Origin: Selenomonadales bacterium 4137-cl
GTDB taxonomy: Bacteria > Bacillota > Negativicutes > Sporomusales > UBA7701
Assembly (NCBI GenBank): GCA_032334055.1
Contig: JAUOZS010000001.1
Coordinates: 3,620,001 to 3,684,000, forward strand
Length of the DNA: 64,000 nucleotides
Reading direction: 5' to 3'
The position numbers and the translations under genes were made by a program. Each line of letters starts with the position of its first letter. Positions within the stretch are counted from its first letter, which is position 1. The notes below the pieces were generated by a model, which was not told where the DNA came from, did not search any database, and saw only the letters and a program-made list of their open reading frames with translations. Shown here one piece after another: positions 51,871-61,197 of the stretch.

Positions 51871-51995
51871 CCGGCGAAGATCCCAGCCTCTCCGGGACCT
51901 TCCGCCGGGTATTTTATCCCCACGGTGTAACGCCGACAGCGTCTGTGCCGCTCGGTCCAGGCCGCCGTTGGCGCGGAACCCTAGGCACACTCCCT
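51871..51995 (-). promoter_or_regulatory. ykkC-family riboswitch, probably ppGpp (subtype 2a)
   Basis: Minus strand shows the ykkC blocks CTAGGGTTCCG (51974-51984), CTGGACCGAGCGGC, then ACACCGTGGGGATAAAATACCCGG. A terminator follows, CCGGCGGAAGGTCCC/GGGATCTTCGCCGG with TTTTTATTTT (51871-51908), sharing sequence with the aptamer end, so ligand should prevent termination. Subtype 2a switches respond to ppGpp and sit before glutamate synthase and branched-chain amino acid genes; guanidine (subtype 1) or PRPP (2b) are alternatives. Confidence 0.86.
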
Positions 51996-52039
51996 CACGG
52001 ACAATTGTCCTGCGCAGTCATACTGCTTTGTTAACACTA

Positions 52040-52068
52040 ATTATAGAAAGGAGTATATTTGCTGTCAA
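52040..52068 (-). promoter_or_regulatory. promoter of the glutamate synthase operon
   Basis: TTGACA (52063-52068) and TATAAT (52040-52045) with a 17-base spacer, about 45 bp before the riboswitch. Confidence 0.92.
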
Positions 52069-52088
52069 TATGCAAAATAATATAAAGT

Positions 52089-53969
52089 TTATTCTGATAA
52101 ATCGCGGAGTTTTGGCCCAGGACGGCGATTATCGCCGTCACGTATTGTATATTTATGCAAGTCGAGGTATTCGATAAGCGGCAGGGCAACCTTGCGGGAA
52201 GTGTTAAGAAGGTCGCGAAGTTGTGCCACTGTTAGGGTAGGGTTGTCAGCAAAGTGCTGTTGGATAAGCTTCGCAATGTATTGAATTGTTTTTCTGTATA
52301 CAAGTATTTCGCCTACACGGACAAGTATGCCCTGCCGCACTAAAATATCCTGAGCAGCGCGTGCTTTGTCAGCCGGGAGAGACATTTTCTCAGCGATAAC
52401 CTGCCAGTCTATTCCCGCCAGGCCGCTTCCGTCGAGCACCTGCTCGGCGCGGGCGGCGAGATCCTGACGCCAGTCGCTGTGGCGACTGGCGAAGTCCTTG
52501 AGGGCTACGTCGGCGCCGCTGATGGCAATGACGCCCTGAGCCTGCCAGTAGCTCAGAATTTCTTCATACGCCCGCTCCTTGAGGCCGAGCCTCTGGCGGA
52601 GGATTTCCTTTGCCAGTCCGGGCCGGTCGGGATGCTCCCGGTGGCAGTCGCTAAGAACGCCTGTCAGGCGTTCGCCCAAAGAGGCGAGGACGTTGGTGGC
52701 CAGGTAATGCTCGCCCAGTCGGATGATGGAGCCAGCAGCGATAAGCGCATCCAGGATGGCGCTGACGGTAGCGTCCTTTATATAGCCGCTGGCGCGCCTG
52801 ATATCGTCACCCTGCACCGGCTGACCGAAGTCGGCGACGATGGCGTCCAGCACGGCAGATTCATCTCCTCCCGCAAGGGCTTCGGCCAAGGCCCGGCGAG
52901 CAGGCCGCAGTCGCCGACTGTTGGCGCTTGGGGCGACGAGGGTCGCGCCGCCGAGCAGATGTTGGGGCGAATAAAGCCGGATGATACCGCGGTCGCCAAG
53001 CCCGGCGGCGAGCGGTGATTCGAGGATCAGACGGGCAAAGCGCGGTTCGCAGTCCTTGAAGTAGTGAACGCGGGCAAGAAATTCGCCTGTGCCGAGATGG
53101 AGGCGGATGCGGGTGCCGGAAGCGACCTCGCCCCGCCAGTCGGCGACTATATCCCATTTGTCGCTGATCTGTCCGCGACAGGGGGCGCTGAGTACCATAC
53201 CCCGCTCGACCGTTTCGCCATCCGCACCGCTAACGTTGATAGCCGCCCGTTGGCCGGCATAGACTTGCCCGCATTTGCTGCCATGCCATTCAAGCCCGCG
53301 GATTCTGACCAGGCTGCCGGACGGGTAGAGCCGCAGGCTGTCGCCGACGGCTGCGGTGCCGCTCAAGGCGGAGCCTGTAACGACGGTGCCATAGCCCCTT
53401 ACAGAAAAGGCTCGGTCGACCCAAAGGCGGAAGGGGGCCTGGCTATCCCTGGCCGGCTGTAGGGCGGCCGCTGCTTGCAGAGCTTCGCGAAGCTCTGCCA
53501 CGCCCTCGCCGGTAACGGCCGAGACCCGGAGGCGGGGAGCGGCGGCCAGGAAGGTGTCGGCGAGGACGGCGGCGATGTCTTCTTCGACCAGTGCCAGCCA
53601 GTCGGCATCGACTTTGTCGATTTTATTTATCACCACGACGCCGCTTTTGACGCCGTAAAGGCTGAGCATGGCAAGGTGCTCGCGGGTCTGGGGCATGACG
53701 CCTTCGTCGGCGGCGATGACGAGCATGACAAGGTCAATGCCGCCGGTGCCGGCGAGCATGTTTTTGAGAAACCGCTCGTGTCCCGGAACATCGACAACGC
53801 CTGCGGTTATGTCGGGGCTGAGGGACAGGGAGGCAAAACCAAGGTCAATGGATATGCCGCGCGCCTTTTCTTCTTTCAGGCGGTCGGTGTCCGTGCCGGT
53901 GAGGGCTTTTATCAGGGCGGTCTTGCCATGGTCTACGTGACCGGCCGTGCCGATTATTACATATTTCAT
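52089..53969 (-). CDS. selB: selenocysteine-specific elongation factor SelB
   Basis: A 626-residue GTPase delivering Sec-tRNA to UGA codons. The EF-Tu-like part has [14 protein letters not shown] (residues 7-20), DVPGHERF and NKID. The C-terminal 270 residues are winged-helix repeats that bind the SECIS hairpin, ending [31 protein letters not shown]. It overlaps selA by four bases. A tRNA-Sec gene was not found in the window. Confidence 0.97.
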   Translation of the reverse strand: MKYVIIGTAGHVDHGKTALIKALTGTDTDRLKEEKARGISIDLGFASLSLSPDITAGVVDVPGHERFLKNMLAGTGGIDLVMLVIAADEGVMPQTREHLAMLSLYGVKSGVVVINKIDKVDADWLALVEEDIAAVLADTFLAAAPRLRVSAVTGEGVAELREALQAAAALQPARDSQAPFRLWVDRAFSVRGYGTVVTGSALSGTAAVGDSLRLYPSGSLVRIRGLEWHGSKCGQVYAGQRAAINVSGADGETVERGMVLSAPCRGQISDKWDIVADWRGEVASGTRIRLHLGTGEFLARVHYFKDCEPRFARLILESPLAAGLGDRGIIRLYSPQHLLGGATLVAPSANSRRLRPARRALAEALAGGDESAVLDAIVADFGQPVQGDDIRRASGYIKDATVSAILDALIAAGSIIRLGEHYLATNVLASLGERLTGVLSDCHREHPDRPGLAKEILRQRLGLKERAYEEILSYWQAQGVIAISGADVALKDFASRHSDWRQDLAARAEQVLDGSGLAGIDWQVIAEKMSLPADKARAAQDILVRQGILVRVGEILVYRKTIQYIAKLIQQHFADNPTLTVAQLRDLLNTSRKVALPLIEYLDLHKYTIRDGDNRRPGPKLRDLSE

Positions 53970-55360
53970 AGCGCCGCCTCGGCGGCCAGCGCCTCAAGGG
54001 CGCCGCAGATCTCCGCCAGATCTTCAGGCGCAAGGCATCGCACGTCGAAGAGCAGGCAGTCGTCTTTGACGCGGACGATGATGGGCAGGGCACGCAGCCG
54101 CAGTTTTTCTTCGGCGGCATCGGCGCTCAGGCGCTCCGGGCGGACCCTAACGCCCCAGCCAGGAAGGTCGACCGCCGGCAAAGCGCCGCCGCCGGCGCGG
54201 GAGACGAGGGGGACGACCTCCGCCCGCCAGCCTGGCAGGTCGCCCAACAGGCCGGCGAGCGCGGCCGATTTGTCGGCCAGTTCCCTTTCGCCGGCCTGAA
54301 GCATAGACAGCACGGGGATATCGTGTTCGGGCTCGCCGAGCAGATAATCAAGCAGAGTTCCCTCGAAGGCAGCGAGGGTGAGCTTGTCGACACGGATGGC
54401 TCGCAGCAGGGGGTGGCGGCGGAGGGTATCGACAAGTTCCTTTTTGCCGGCGATGACGCCGGCCTGGGGGCCGCCGAAAAGCTTATCCCCGCTGAAGGTG
54501 ACGATATCCATGCCGGCGGCCAGTCGCTCGGATACAGCCGGTTCGCGCCACCCATCGGCCTCAACCGGGCGAATGGTGCCGCTGCCAAGGTCTTCGATTA
54601 GCGGCAGCCCATGCTGCCGGGCGAGTGTGGCAAGGGCGCCGTCCTCGGGTTGGGCGGTGAACCCGACGATGCGGTAGTTGCTGGTATGTACCTTGAGAAT
54701 GGCGGCGGTGCTGGGTCCAATCGCCCGCTCGTAATCGTGAAGGTGGGTTTTGTTGGTCGTGCCGACTTCGACCAGGGTGGCGCCGCTCTGAGCCATTACA
54801 TCGGGCACACGGAACGAGCCGCCGATTTCCACGAGTTGACCGCGACTGACGATGACCTCGCGCCCGCGGGCCAGCGCAGAGAGTACGAGCATGACGCCGG
54901 CGGCGTTGTTGTTGACGACGATAACATCCTCCGCGCCCGTCAGAGCGGCAATCCGGGCGGCTACGTGGCTGTAGCGGCTGCCGCGCTCACCGCCGGCAAG
55001 GTCGTATTCGAGAGTGCTGTAGCCGGCCATGACGTCGGCGACCCGCTCCCTGGCCCGCCTGCTGAGAGGAGCGCGTCCGAGGTTGGTATGGAGGACAACG
55101 CCGGTGGCGTTAATTACCCGCCGCAGGCTCGGTTGACCGGCGTGGGCGAGAAGACGGCGGGCGATGCCGAGGATGGCCGCGGGGGTGGTATCGACTTCTT
55201 TGCCGGCAAGCGCTTCGCCGCGCACGATTTCGGCGGCCTGTCGCAGACTGCCTACTAGCAGCTCGCGGGGCACAGCGGCAAGTTCCGGAAAGGCGGCGGC
55301 GGCGGCAAGGAGCCGGTCGATCGCCGGTATACGGCGCATTATGGCGGACGGAGTTTGCAT
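53966..55360 (-). CDS. selA: L-seryl-tRNA(Sec) selenium transferase SelA
   Basis: A 464-residue PLP enzyme converting Ser-tRNA(Sec) to Sec-tRNA(Sec) with selenophosphate. The PLP lysine is K293 in SGDKLFGGPQAG; VINATGVVLHTNLGRAPLS and the N-terminal tRNA-binding helices are typical. It is paired with selB, and its substrate is made by SelD, which is itself encoded as a selenoprotein at 37483-38511. The start at 55360 has a GGAGGGT site. Confidence 0.97.
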   Translation of the reverse strand: MQTPSAIMRRIPAIDRLLAAAAAFPELAAVPRELLVGSLRQAAEIVRGEALAGKEVDTTPAAILGIARRLLAHAGQPSLRRVINATGVVLHTNLGRAPLSRRARERVADVMAGYSTLEYDLAGGERGSRYSHVAARIAALTGAEDVIVVNNNAAGVMLVLSALARGREVIVSRGQLVEIGGSFRVPDVMAQSGATLVEVGTTNKTHLHDYERAIGPSTAAILKVHTSNYRIVGFTAQPEDGALATLARQHGLPLIEDLGSGTIRPVEADGWREPAVSERLAAGMDIVTFSGDKLFGGPQAGVIAGKKELVDTLRRHPLLRAIRVDKLTLAAFEGTLLDYLLGEPEHDIPVLSMLQAGERELADKSAALAGLLGDLPGWRAEVVPLVSRAGGGALPAVDLPGWGVRVRPERLSADAAEEKLRLRALPIIVRVKDDCLLFDVRCLAPEDLAEICGALEALAAEAAL

Positions 55361-55491
55361 AGACCCTCCTTGGTTGCGGAGTTACCTAATTATATATTAT
55401 TATTCCAAATTGCCCGGTCTTTTCCTGTCGGGGAATAAATCGCGACGTAAAAAGACATACTTTTGGTATCATCATTGAGCAAGGAGCCAAT

Positions 55492-56082
55492 ATGCTCAAC
55501 CGCATTTTCAATGTTCCGTCGCCGGATTGTGAGCGTAGATTCAGTATCAGCAGTCCCCTCGCCCGCCAGGATCTGGCCGCATCCGTACGCGCGGCGTTGG
55601 TAGAGGCGGGTGCCTCGGGACGGCCGGTCGTCATATTATGCATCGGCACAGACCGATCCACCGGCGATGCTCTTGGCCCTCTCACCGGCAGCAGGCTGCG
55701 GACCCTCTACACCTATCCTCATATCTTCGGGACTCTGGATGACCCGGTTCACGCCACTAACCTGGCGGATTCCCTGCAAAGCATATCAAAGGTGTTTAGC
55801 AATCCTTATATCGTGGCAGTCGATGCCTGCCTGGGCCGACTGGAGAGCGTAGGTTGCGTTACTGTCGGTCGCGGCCCGCTCCGTCCTGGCGCGGCCGTTA
55901 ACAAGGACCTGCCGCCGGTCGGCGATATTTGCATTACCGGCATCGTCAACGTTGGCGGGTTCATGGAACATCTTGTGCTGCAGAGCACTCGCCTGAACTT
56001 GGTCATGAAGATGGCCGACGCTATCGCCTTCGGACTGGCGACCGGGTTGTACGACTACGAAAAGGGCATCAGCAGCTGCTGA
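55492..56082 (+). CDS. yyaC: spore protease YyaC
   Basis: A 196-residue YyaC family protein (VVILCIGTDRSTGDALGPLTGSRL; IVAVDACLGRLESVGCVTVGRGPLRPGAAVNKDLPPVGDICITGIVN). It is related to the GPR spore protease fold and found only in spore formers, supporting sporulation. AGGAG precedes the ATG. The last ten codons lie inside a 52-base perfect palindrome that also forms the terminator. Confidence 0.93.
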   Translation: MLNRIFNVPSPDCERRFSISSPLARQDLAASVRAALVEAGASGRPVVILCIGTDRSTGDALGPLTGSRLRTLYTYPHIFGTLDDPVHATNLADSLQSISKVFSNPYIVAVDACLGRLESVGCVTVGRGPLRPGAAVNKDLPPVGDICITGIVNVGGFMEHLVLQSTRLNLVMKMADAIAFGLATGLYDYEKGISSC

Positions 56083-56101
56083 TGCCCTTTTCGTAGTCGT
56101 A
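56050..56101. terminator. 52-base perfect palindrome shared by convergent genes
   Basis: The two 26-base arms (core GAAAAGGGCATCAGCAG / CTGCTGATGCCCTTTTC) match perfectly with no loop. It covers the yyaC 3' codons and ends two bases before the stop of the convergent gene. The A/T runs fit a bidirectional terminator. Confidence 0.9.
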
Positions 56102-56102
56102 G

Positions 56103-56342
56103 CTACAAGCGGTCGATTTCGTCGAGGATATCCTCGGCCGTTTTGCCGGCGGCGCTGATTACCGGCACTTCGGTGAGAGTGTCCTGGATGTTCATTAGGT
56201 TGATGTCTGCGCCACTGACAACGATGGCGTCAACGCTGTCGAGATCGGTGTTGTCGAGGGCTACCACTTCGTAACCTTCGGTTTCCAACAAGTCGATGAC
56301 ACCTGATAAATTCTGCTCTACGGCGATGATTCCCTGGATCAT
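56103..56342 (-). CDS. UPF0180 (YkuS) family protein
   Basis: A 79-residue protein of the UPF0180/YkuS family (IIAVEQNLSGVIDLLETEGYEVVAL...VVSGADINLMNIQDTLTEVPVISAAGKTAEDILDEI). The function is unknown. It is the second of two related small genes on this strand, 55 bp after the first. Confidence 0.88.
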   Translation of the reverse strand: MIQGIIAVEQNLSGVIDLLETEGYEVVALDNTDLDSVDAIVVSGADINLMNIQDTLTEVPVISAAGKTAEDILDEIDRL

Positions 56343-56396
56343 CTCGCTCCACCTCCGCTGATAGTATCTCTGTTTCGTTTTTCTTTATCCGCGCTG

Positions 56397-56636
56397 TCAG
56401 CCCAGTTTATTCTCCAGTTGCATAGCGACTTCTTCGGGAGTGAGTCCGGCGGCGTTGACAAGCGCGGTGTTTTCCGCGACACCCCTTCGCTCCGAAGCTG
56501 CAAGGGGTACCCCTCGATAAATAACCGCTTCCACCGGCCTAACCCATTCGTCAGGGTCCACTACCTGATAGCCCTGGTTGCTCAGATGCTCCTTCACCGG
56601 GTCGAGGCCATGCTCTACCGACACGAGCCGCGCCAT
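56397..56636 (-). CDS. second UPF0180-like small protein
   Basis: A 79-residue protein sharing the plan of its neighbour (SVEHGLDPVKEHLSNQGYQVVDPDEWVRPVEAVIYRGVPL...NTALVNAAGLTPEEVAMQLENKL), so probably a diverged paralogue. ATG 56636 is preferred over the start at 56690, which would overlap bactofilin. Its GGGGGTG ribosome site lies in the 3' arm of a stable hairpin, which may limit translation. Confidence 0.8.
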   Translation of the reverse strand: MARLVSVEHGLDPVKEHLSNQGYQVVDPDEWVRPVEAVIYRGVPLAASERRGVAENTALVNAAGLTPEEVAMQLENKLG

Positions 56637-56641
56637 AAATA

Positions 56642-56669
56642 ACACCCCCGCAATTATTTTTTGCGGGGG
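56642..56669 (-). promoter_or_regulatory. hairpin covering the ribosome site
   Basis: CACCCCCGC/GCGGGGGTG pair perfectly around an A/T-rich loop, five bases before ATG 56636. With no T-run after it, it is more like a translation-blocking helix than a terminator, but termination of the bactofilin transcript is possible. Confidence 0.55.
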
Positions 56670-56686
56670 TGACGTTTTCATGCCTG

Positions 56687-57106
56687 TCAAGTTTTTGCTG
56701 GGTTCGGTTTTGGCTCTCGCGCCTGGTTGCTCGCTTCGGCCGGTTTGTCGCTGCCGTTGCGCATTTCGCAGGCGCCTTTGAAGATCGCGCCTTCACCGAT
56801 GATGAGAACGCCGACCTTGATGTCGCCGTACAACTTGGCGCTCGCCGTCAGCTCAAGCTTGTCGGTCACGTCGACGTTGCCATGGACAGTTCCGGCGATG
56901 GTGGCGCTGCGTCCTTTGATCTGGGCGCGGAGGATGCCGGTTTCACCGACGATGATGTCGCCTTTAGCGGTGATCTCGCCTTCCGCCTGTCCGTCGACCC
57001 GGATGGTTCCGCCAGCGGAGATGTTGCCTTTGACATGGGTAGCGGGACCGATAATGGTTTCGATTTGATCGGTGAATGCGGGGGCTCGCTTGCTGCTACC
57101 AAACAT
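56687..57106 (-). CDS. bactofilin
   Basis: A 139-residue bactofilin: a beta-helix of repeated strands (HVKGNISAGGTIRVDGQAEGEITAKGDIIVGETGILRAQIKGRSATIAGTVHGNV) flanked by a short N-terminal and a disordered, charged C-terminal tail. These cytoskeletal polymers often recruit peptidoglycan hydrolases; here the gene directly follows an M23 endopeptidase gene (18 bp), the common bactofilin-LytM pairing. Confidence 0.92.
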   Translation of the reverse strand: MFGSSKRAPAFTDQIETIIGPATHVKGNISAGGTIRVDGQAEGEITAKGDIIVGETGILRAQIKGRSATIAGTVHGNVDVTDKLELTASAKLYGDIKVGVLIIGEGAIFKGACEMRNGSDKPAEASNQAREPKPNPAKT

Positions 57107-57124
57107 CAGCTTTCTCTCCTCAGC

Positions 57125-58105
57125 TTACAAAAAGTTTGCCGGGTTGACCACGGTACCGTTCATGCGCACTTCATAATGAAGATGGGGGCCTGTGCTGTTG
57201 CCCGTGCTGCCCATGTAGGCTATGGTCTCACCCTTTTTGACCCGATCGCCTACAGAGACGAGGTTTTCGGAATTGTGGGCGTAAGCGGTGACGATGCCGT
57301 TGTGATGGTCAATCTGTATCATTTTTCCGTAGCCGCTGTACCAGCCGCTGTATATGACAGTACCGTCGGCGGTGGCTTCAATCGGCGTTCCGTAGTCATT
57401 TGCGATATCAATGCCGGGGTGCCAGTCGCTGCCCCAGCCCCACGGCGAGCCCCGCCAACCGAAGCGGGATGTCACGTCGCCGTATGTAGGCCAGATGGAG
57501 GGGGTGGCGGCGATGCGCTCGTTGCGGGCGATTAGGGCTTCCTTGAGAGCTGCGAGGCTCTGTTCACGCGCTTTTGCGCTTGTCTGGAGATCTTTGACGA
57601 GATCCGACAGCTCGCCAACTTTGGGTTTTACTATCGGGCCGCCTTGTCCACCCTGCGGGGAGGGCCGAGCGGTACCGGAACGGGAAGCGGGCAATTCGTC
57701 GCTGTTTACCAGCCGGCGAATTTCGACGTCCAGCTTGTTGAGGCGGCCGATGTCTTCCTGAAGTACGGCGGTAGCTTTGGCAAGCTGCTCGATCTGTTGG
57801 TGCTGCGCCGTGTTGACTTCCCGCAGGCGCTCAAGCTCCGCTTTCTCGGAGTTGGCCACACTCACCGTGTGGCGATAGTGGACGAAGGTGCCGATTGAAA
57901 ACACCATCAGGAGACTCAGGGCCGCGGCGGCAATTTTGAGGGCTTTGATCGGTAGGCGTAAACTGAAGGCGCTCTTACCGTGGTGGGGTATGAACATTAA
58001 TGTATACTCGCGCCGGTCGGGAGGCGTTTTTTTCGGGGGAAGACTTTTGCTTAGAACGGTTTTGACGTGCTTTGTTCCGCCATCGCCCTGTTTCCAAACA
58101 GGCAA
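57125..58105 (-). CDS. M23 family peptidoglycan endopeptidase with coiled coil
   Basis: A 326-residue LytM/M23 protein. One membrane anchor (IAAAALSLLMVFSIGTFVHY, near residues 51-70) is followed by a coiled coil (SEKAELERLREVNTAQHQQIEQLAKATAVL) and a C-terminal M23 domain with zinc ligands in HPGIDIANDYG and HLHYEVRMNG. It cuts cell-wall cross-links or serves as a scaffold. The TTG start is uncertain. Coupled to bactofilin, it likely helps shape cells or spores. Confidence 0.9.
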   Translation of the reverse strand: MPVWKQGDGGTKHVKTVLSKSLPPKKTPPDRREYTLMFIPHHGKSAFSLRLPIKALKIAAAALSLLMVFSIGTFVHYRHTVSVANSEKAELERLREVNTAQHQQIEQLAKATAVLQEDIGRLNKLDVEIRRLVNSDELPASRSGTARPSPQGGQGGPIVKPKVGELSDLVKDLQTSAKAREQSLAALKEALIARNERIAATPSIWPTYGDVTSRFGWRGSPWGWGSDWHPGIDIANDYGTPIEATADGTVIYSGWYSGYGKMIQIDHHNGIVTAYAHNSENLVSVGDRVKKGETIAYMGSTGNSTGPHLHYEVRMNGTVVNPANFL

Positions 58106-58186
58106 ACCATTTCACCGTCCTTTCGACAAAAAGTCCAAAACCCGATAGGGTGTAATATTATTCTCGTTTGGGACTGGATTATCCTG

Positions 58187-58705
58187 CTACCGTTTAGAAA
58201 ATTTTTCCCGGGCTTCCGCAATAGCTCTTTTTTCTTCTTCTGTGAGGAAATAGGCTGACTGTCCCGCTGTCACCGGTTTGGCATAAACCCGCGATTCACT
58301 GCGGCTATAAATGCTTGAAAAAACAACGCCGTCGTCATTGGTATCGAGGAGAGCCACTGCGAAACTGAGGTCGCTGCCGGTGTCCTCGAAAGCGTTGAAG
58401 CGGACGACGCCCAACTTCTGAACGCAGTATTTAAGGCGTCCATCCAGCCTGCGGGTTTCCTGCTCAAGGGCGGCGACTTTGGCTGTCGCGTCTTTTACGG
58501 TGTCGATATGCTGAAGAAGAATGCTCTCAAGGTTGGTGCCGTCCACACCTTGCATCATTTTCCGGTAGCGCCGGTTGAGCTTGCCAAGCTTTATGTTGAT
58601 GTTGATAAAAACAATAAGAGCGATGAATATAAGAACGGTGAGAGTAATGATTACATATTGGAGATTTTCTGTCAACCAAACGGTGAAGCGGGCCATGTAG
58701 TCCAT
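58187..58705 (-). CDS. DUF4446 family membrane protein
   Basis: A 172-residue protein with one N-terminal membrane helix (YVIITLTVLIFIALIVFINI), a coiled coil (TVKDATAKVAALEQETRRLDGRL), and the DUF4446 core (VQKLGVVRFNAFEDTGSDLSFAVALLDTNDDGVVFSSIYSRSESRVYAKPV). The function is unknown; it is conserved near parAB in Firmicutes. Confidence 0.92.
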   Translation of the reverse strand: MDYMARFTVWLTENLQYVIITLTVLIFIALIVFININIKLGKLNRRYRKMMQGVDGTNLESILLQHIDTVKDATAKVAALEQETRRLDGRLKYCVQKLGVVRFNAFEDTGSDLSFAVALLDTNDDGVVFSSIYSRSESRVYAKPVTAGQSAYFLTEEEKRAIAEAREKFSKR

Positions 58706-58773
58706 GCGTGTGTGCGGGTCCCCTTTCCTTCGGCCGGTAAGCGCCGGCAGCCATTCTTTTTTATCAGTCCATA

Positions 58774-59913
58774 TCAGTTGGCGCCGGCGAAGTCAGCGAC
58801 CGCGGCAAGGGCGGCGGCAATATCGGCGGCGGCGGTGAAGCACCCGGGGCTAAAACGGACGGTGCCTGTTACCAATGAACCGATGGTTTGATGCGCCCAG
58901 GGGGCGCAGTGCAGTCCTCCCCGGCAAGCGATACCGAACTCGCGGTCAAGGCGGTGCGCGATCTCGCCACTGTCCTGGTCCCCGACCGTGAAGGACACGA
59001 CGGCAGTACGGGGCTCGCCGGCCGGCGGACCGTAGACGGCGATCCCGGGGATTTGCGTCAAGCCGGCGAGAAGGTCGGCGGTAAGCTGATATTCGGCGAT
59101 GCGGATGTTTTCCAGTCCTCGCTTGTTGATATACCGTACGCCGGCTAACAAGCCGGCGATTCCCGGCGTGTTCGGCGTACCGCTTTCCAACCGGTCGGGG
59201 TAGAAGAGCGGCTGGCGGTCGGACTCCGACAGGCTGCCTGTGCCTCCGTGACGGAACGGTTCGACCATAATGCCTTCTCGTACGTAAAGCCCGCCAGTCC
59301 CTTGCGGGCCGAGGAGGCTTTTATGCCCGCTAAAGGCCATGGCGTCGATACCCATGGCAGCGACGTCGATCGGTTCGACGCCGGCGGTCTGGGCGGCATC
59401 GACGATCAGCAGCGCGCCGGCGTCGTGGGCCAGGCGGCCGATGTCGGCCAGTGGCATTATCGTGCCGGTGACGTTGGAGGCATGAGTAGCGACAACGGCC
59501 TTGGCCCCGCCTTTCAAGGCCGACCGTAGATTGTCCAGGGGCAGGGCGCCGGTATGGTCGCAGGGTACGATGTCCAGGATGAGGCCGCGGTTTTCGAGTG
59601 CTCTGAGCGGTCGGGCAACCGCGTTGTGTTCCATGGAGGTGGTGACGACTCTATCCCCCGGGGCCAGCAGACCGAACAGGGCGGTGTTGACGGCGTCGGT
59701 GGCGTTGGCGGTGAAGGTGATGGTGCTGGAGTTCGTTGCCGCGAACAGGGCGGACAACTCTTCGCGGGCGGCGAACATTATTTTGTCAGCTTCGCGGCTG
59801 AGCCCGTGCCCACCCCTGCCAGGACTGGCGGCGCGGCGCAGGCAGGCGGCGACGGCCCTGGGTACGGCGGCCGGTTTGGGCCAGCTTGTGGCGGCATTAT
59901 CGAGATAGATCAC
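58774..59913 (-). CDS. cysteine desulfurase family aminotransferase
   Basis: A 379-residue class V PLP enzyme: IYLDNAATSWPKP start, PLP lysine in AFSGHKSLLGPQG, and the active-site cysteine in RGGLHCAPWAHQ. It resembles the NifS-like subgroup found beside selenium genes and may release sulfur or selenium from (seleno)cysteine. GTG 59913 follows GGGGGTGA and lies 13 bp after the hydF stop; the frame upstream to 59994 overlaps hydF. Its position after hydF could mean a role in cluster supply for hydrogenase maturation. Confidence 0.88.
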   Translation of the reverse strand: MIYLDNAATSWPKPAAVPRAVAACLRRAASPGRGGHGLSREADKIMFAAREELSALFAATNSSTITFTANATDAVNTALFGLLAPGDRVVTTSMEHNAVARPLRALENRGLILDIVPCDHTGALPLDNLRSALKGGAKAVVATHASNVTGTIMPLADIGRLAHDAGALLIVDAAQTAGVEPIDVAAMGIDAMAFSGHKSLLGPQGTGGLYVREGIMVEPFRHGGTGSLSESDRQPLFYPDRLESGTPNTPGIAGLLAGVRYINKRGLENIRIAEYQLTADLLAGLTQIPGIAVYGPPAGEPRTAVVSFTVGDQDSGEIAHRLDREFGIACRGGLHCAPWAHQTIGSLVTGTVRFSPGCFTAAADIAAALAAVADFAGAN

Positions 59914-59926
59914 GCGGTCACCCCCG

Positions 59927-61150
59927 TCACTCGTCAAGAATGAGGCGGGCGGAAGGGAAGGGGGCCAGCGCCCGGGGCAGGATACCGTGGACATAGGCTA
60001 TGAGCACGCCGTAATTGACAATCGGTACGCCGCTTTCACGGGCCACCGACAGCCGGTGCAGCATCTCCCGCCGGTTGAGCATGCAGGCGCCGCAATGGAC
60101 AATGAGGTTAAAAGAATTCAGGTTGCGCGGGAAGTCGCCGCCGGAAACCCATTCGAAGGAAAGCTCGCCGCCGGCTGTTTGACGCAGCCAGCGGGGAATC
60201 TTAACCCGGCCGATGTCGTCGGCCTGGCGGTGGTGGGTGCAGCCTTCGGCGATAAGAACCTTGTCGCCCGGCTTGAGCTTATCAATAGCCTTGGCCCCGG
60301 CAACCAATGTCTCGAGATCGCCTTTGTAACGGGCGAAGAGGATGGAGAAGGAGGTAAGCCAAACATCGTCGGGAGTATCGGCAGCCGCTTTGAGAAATTC
60401 CTGTGAGTCGGTGACGACAATCCGCGGCTTGCCGCGCAGGTTTGCAAGCGCTTCGCGCAGCTCGCGCTCCTTGACGACGACGCTGTAGGCATCGTGGTCG
60501 AGGATATCGCGGATGGTCTGCACCTGGGGGAGGATGAGCCGGCCCTTGGGAGCGGCCAGGTCGATAGGAACGACGAGGACGGCGGTATCGCCGGGGTTCA
60601 GGAGATCGCCGATGACCGGCGGACCTTCCCAGTTGTCGGGTGCGTTTTTTATGATGGCCCGCTTAAGCTCTTCAATGCCCTGACCGGTTTTGGCGCTGAC
60701 GGGCAGAACTGGTTCGCCGATTTCAGCGCTCCAGCCCGCGGCGGTGACCTGGCCGGGAGTCACGAGGTCGCTTTTGGCTGCGACGGCGACGATGGGGATG
60801 CTGCGTTTCCTGATGTCGGCGGCGAGTTCATGCTCGTAGGCGGTAATGCCTGTTTCCGGTTCGATGACGAGAACGGCAAGATCGGTTTTGTTGAGCACCT
60901 GGCGGGTGCGTTCTACGCGGAGCGCACCGAGGTCGCCCACGTCGTCGATGCCGGCGGTGTCGATGATAACCACCGGCCCGAGAGGGAGGATTTCCATCGC
61001 TTTATATACGGGATCCGTGGTCGTGCCGGGCACGTCGGAAACCAGGGCGATATCCTGATTTGTGAGGGCATTGATGAGGCTGGATTTACCGGCGTTGCGA
61101 CGGCCGAATATGGCGATGTGGAGGCGCGCCCCCCGCGGAGTGTCTTGCAT
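59927..61150 (-). CDS. hydF: [FeFe]-hydrogenase maturation GTPase HydF
   Basis: A 407-residue scaffold that assembles the 2Fe subcluster and passes it to [FeFe] hydrogenase. The N-terminal GTPase has GRRNAGKSS (16-24) and DTAGIDD. The C-terminal domain carries the 4Fe-4S ligands C304 with H306/H307 and HCGAC (352-356). HydE and HydG are not in the window and must be elsewhere. Confidence 0.96.
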   Translation of the reverse strand: MQDTPRGARLHIAIFGRRNAGKSSLINALTNQDIALVSDVPGTTTDPVYKAMEILPLGPVVIIDTAGIDDVGDLGALRVERTRQVLNKTDLAVLVIEPETGITAYEHELAADIRKRSIPIVAVAAKSDLVTPGQVTAAGWSAEIGEPVLPVSAKTGQGIEELKRAIIKNAPDNWEGPPVIGDLLNPGDTAVLVVPIDLAAPKGRLILPQVQTIRDILDHDAYSVVVKERELREALANLRGKPRIVVTDSQEFLKAAADTPDDVWLTSFSILFARYKGDLETLVAGAKAIDKLKPGDKVLIAEGCTHHRQADDIGRVKIPRWLRQTAGGELSFEWVSGGDFPRNLNSFNLIVHCGACMLNRREMLHRLSVARESGVPIVNYGVLIAYVHGILPRALAPFPSARLILDE

Positions 61151-61197
61151 GGTATCTTCTCCTTATTATAGCTGGTTACCGCCAGCTTATCCCAAAC

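Noticed and set aside
51790..55491. tRNA-Sec (selC) near selA-selB
   Set aside because: No long cloverleaf with a TCA anticodon and extended variable arm was seen in the gaps around selA, selB or selD.
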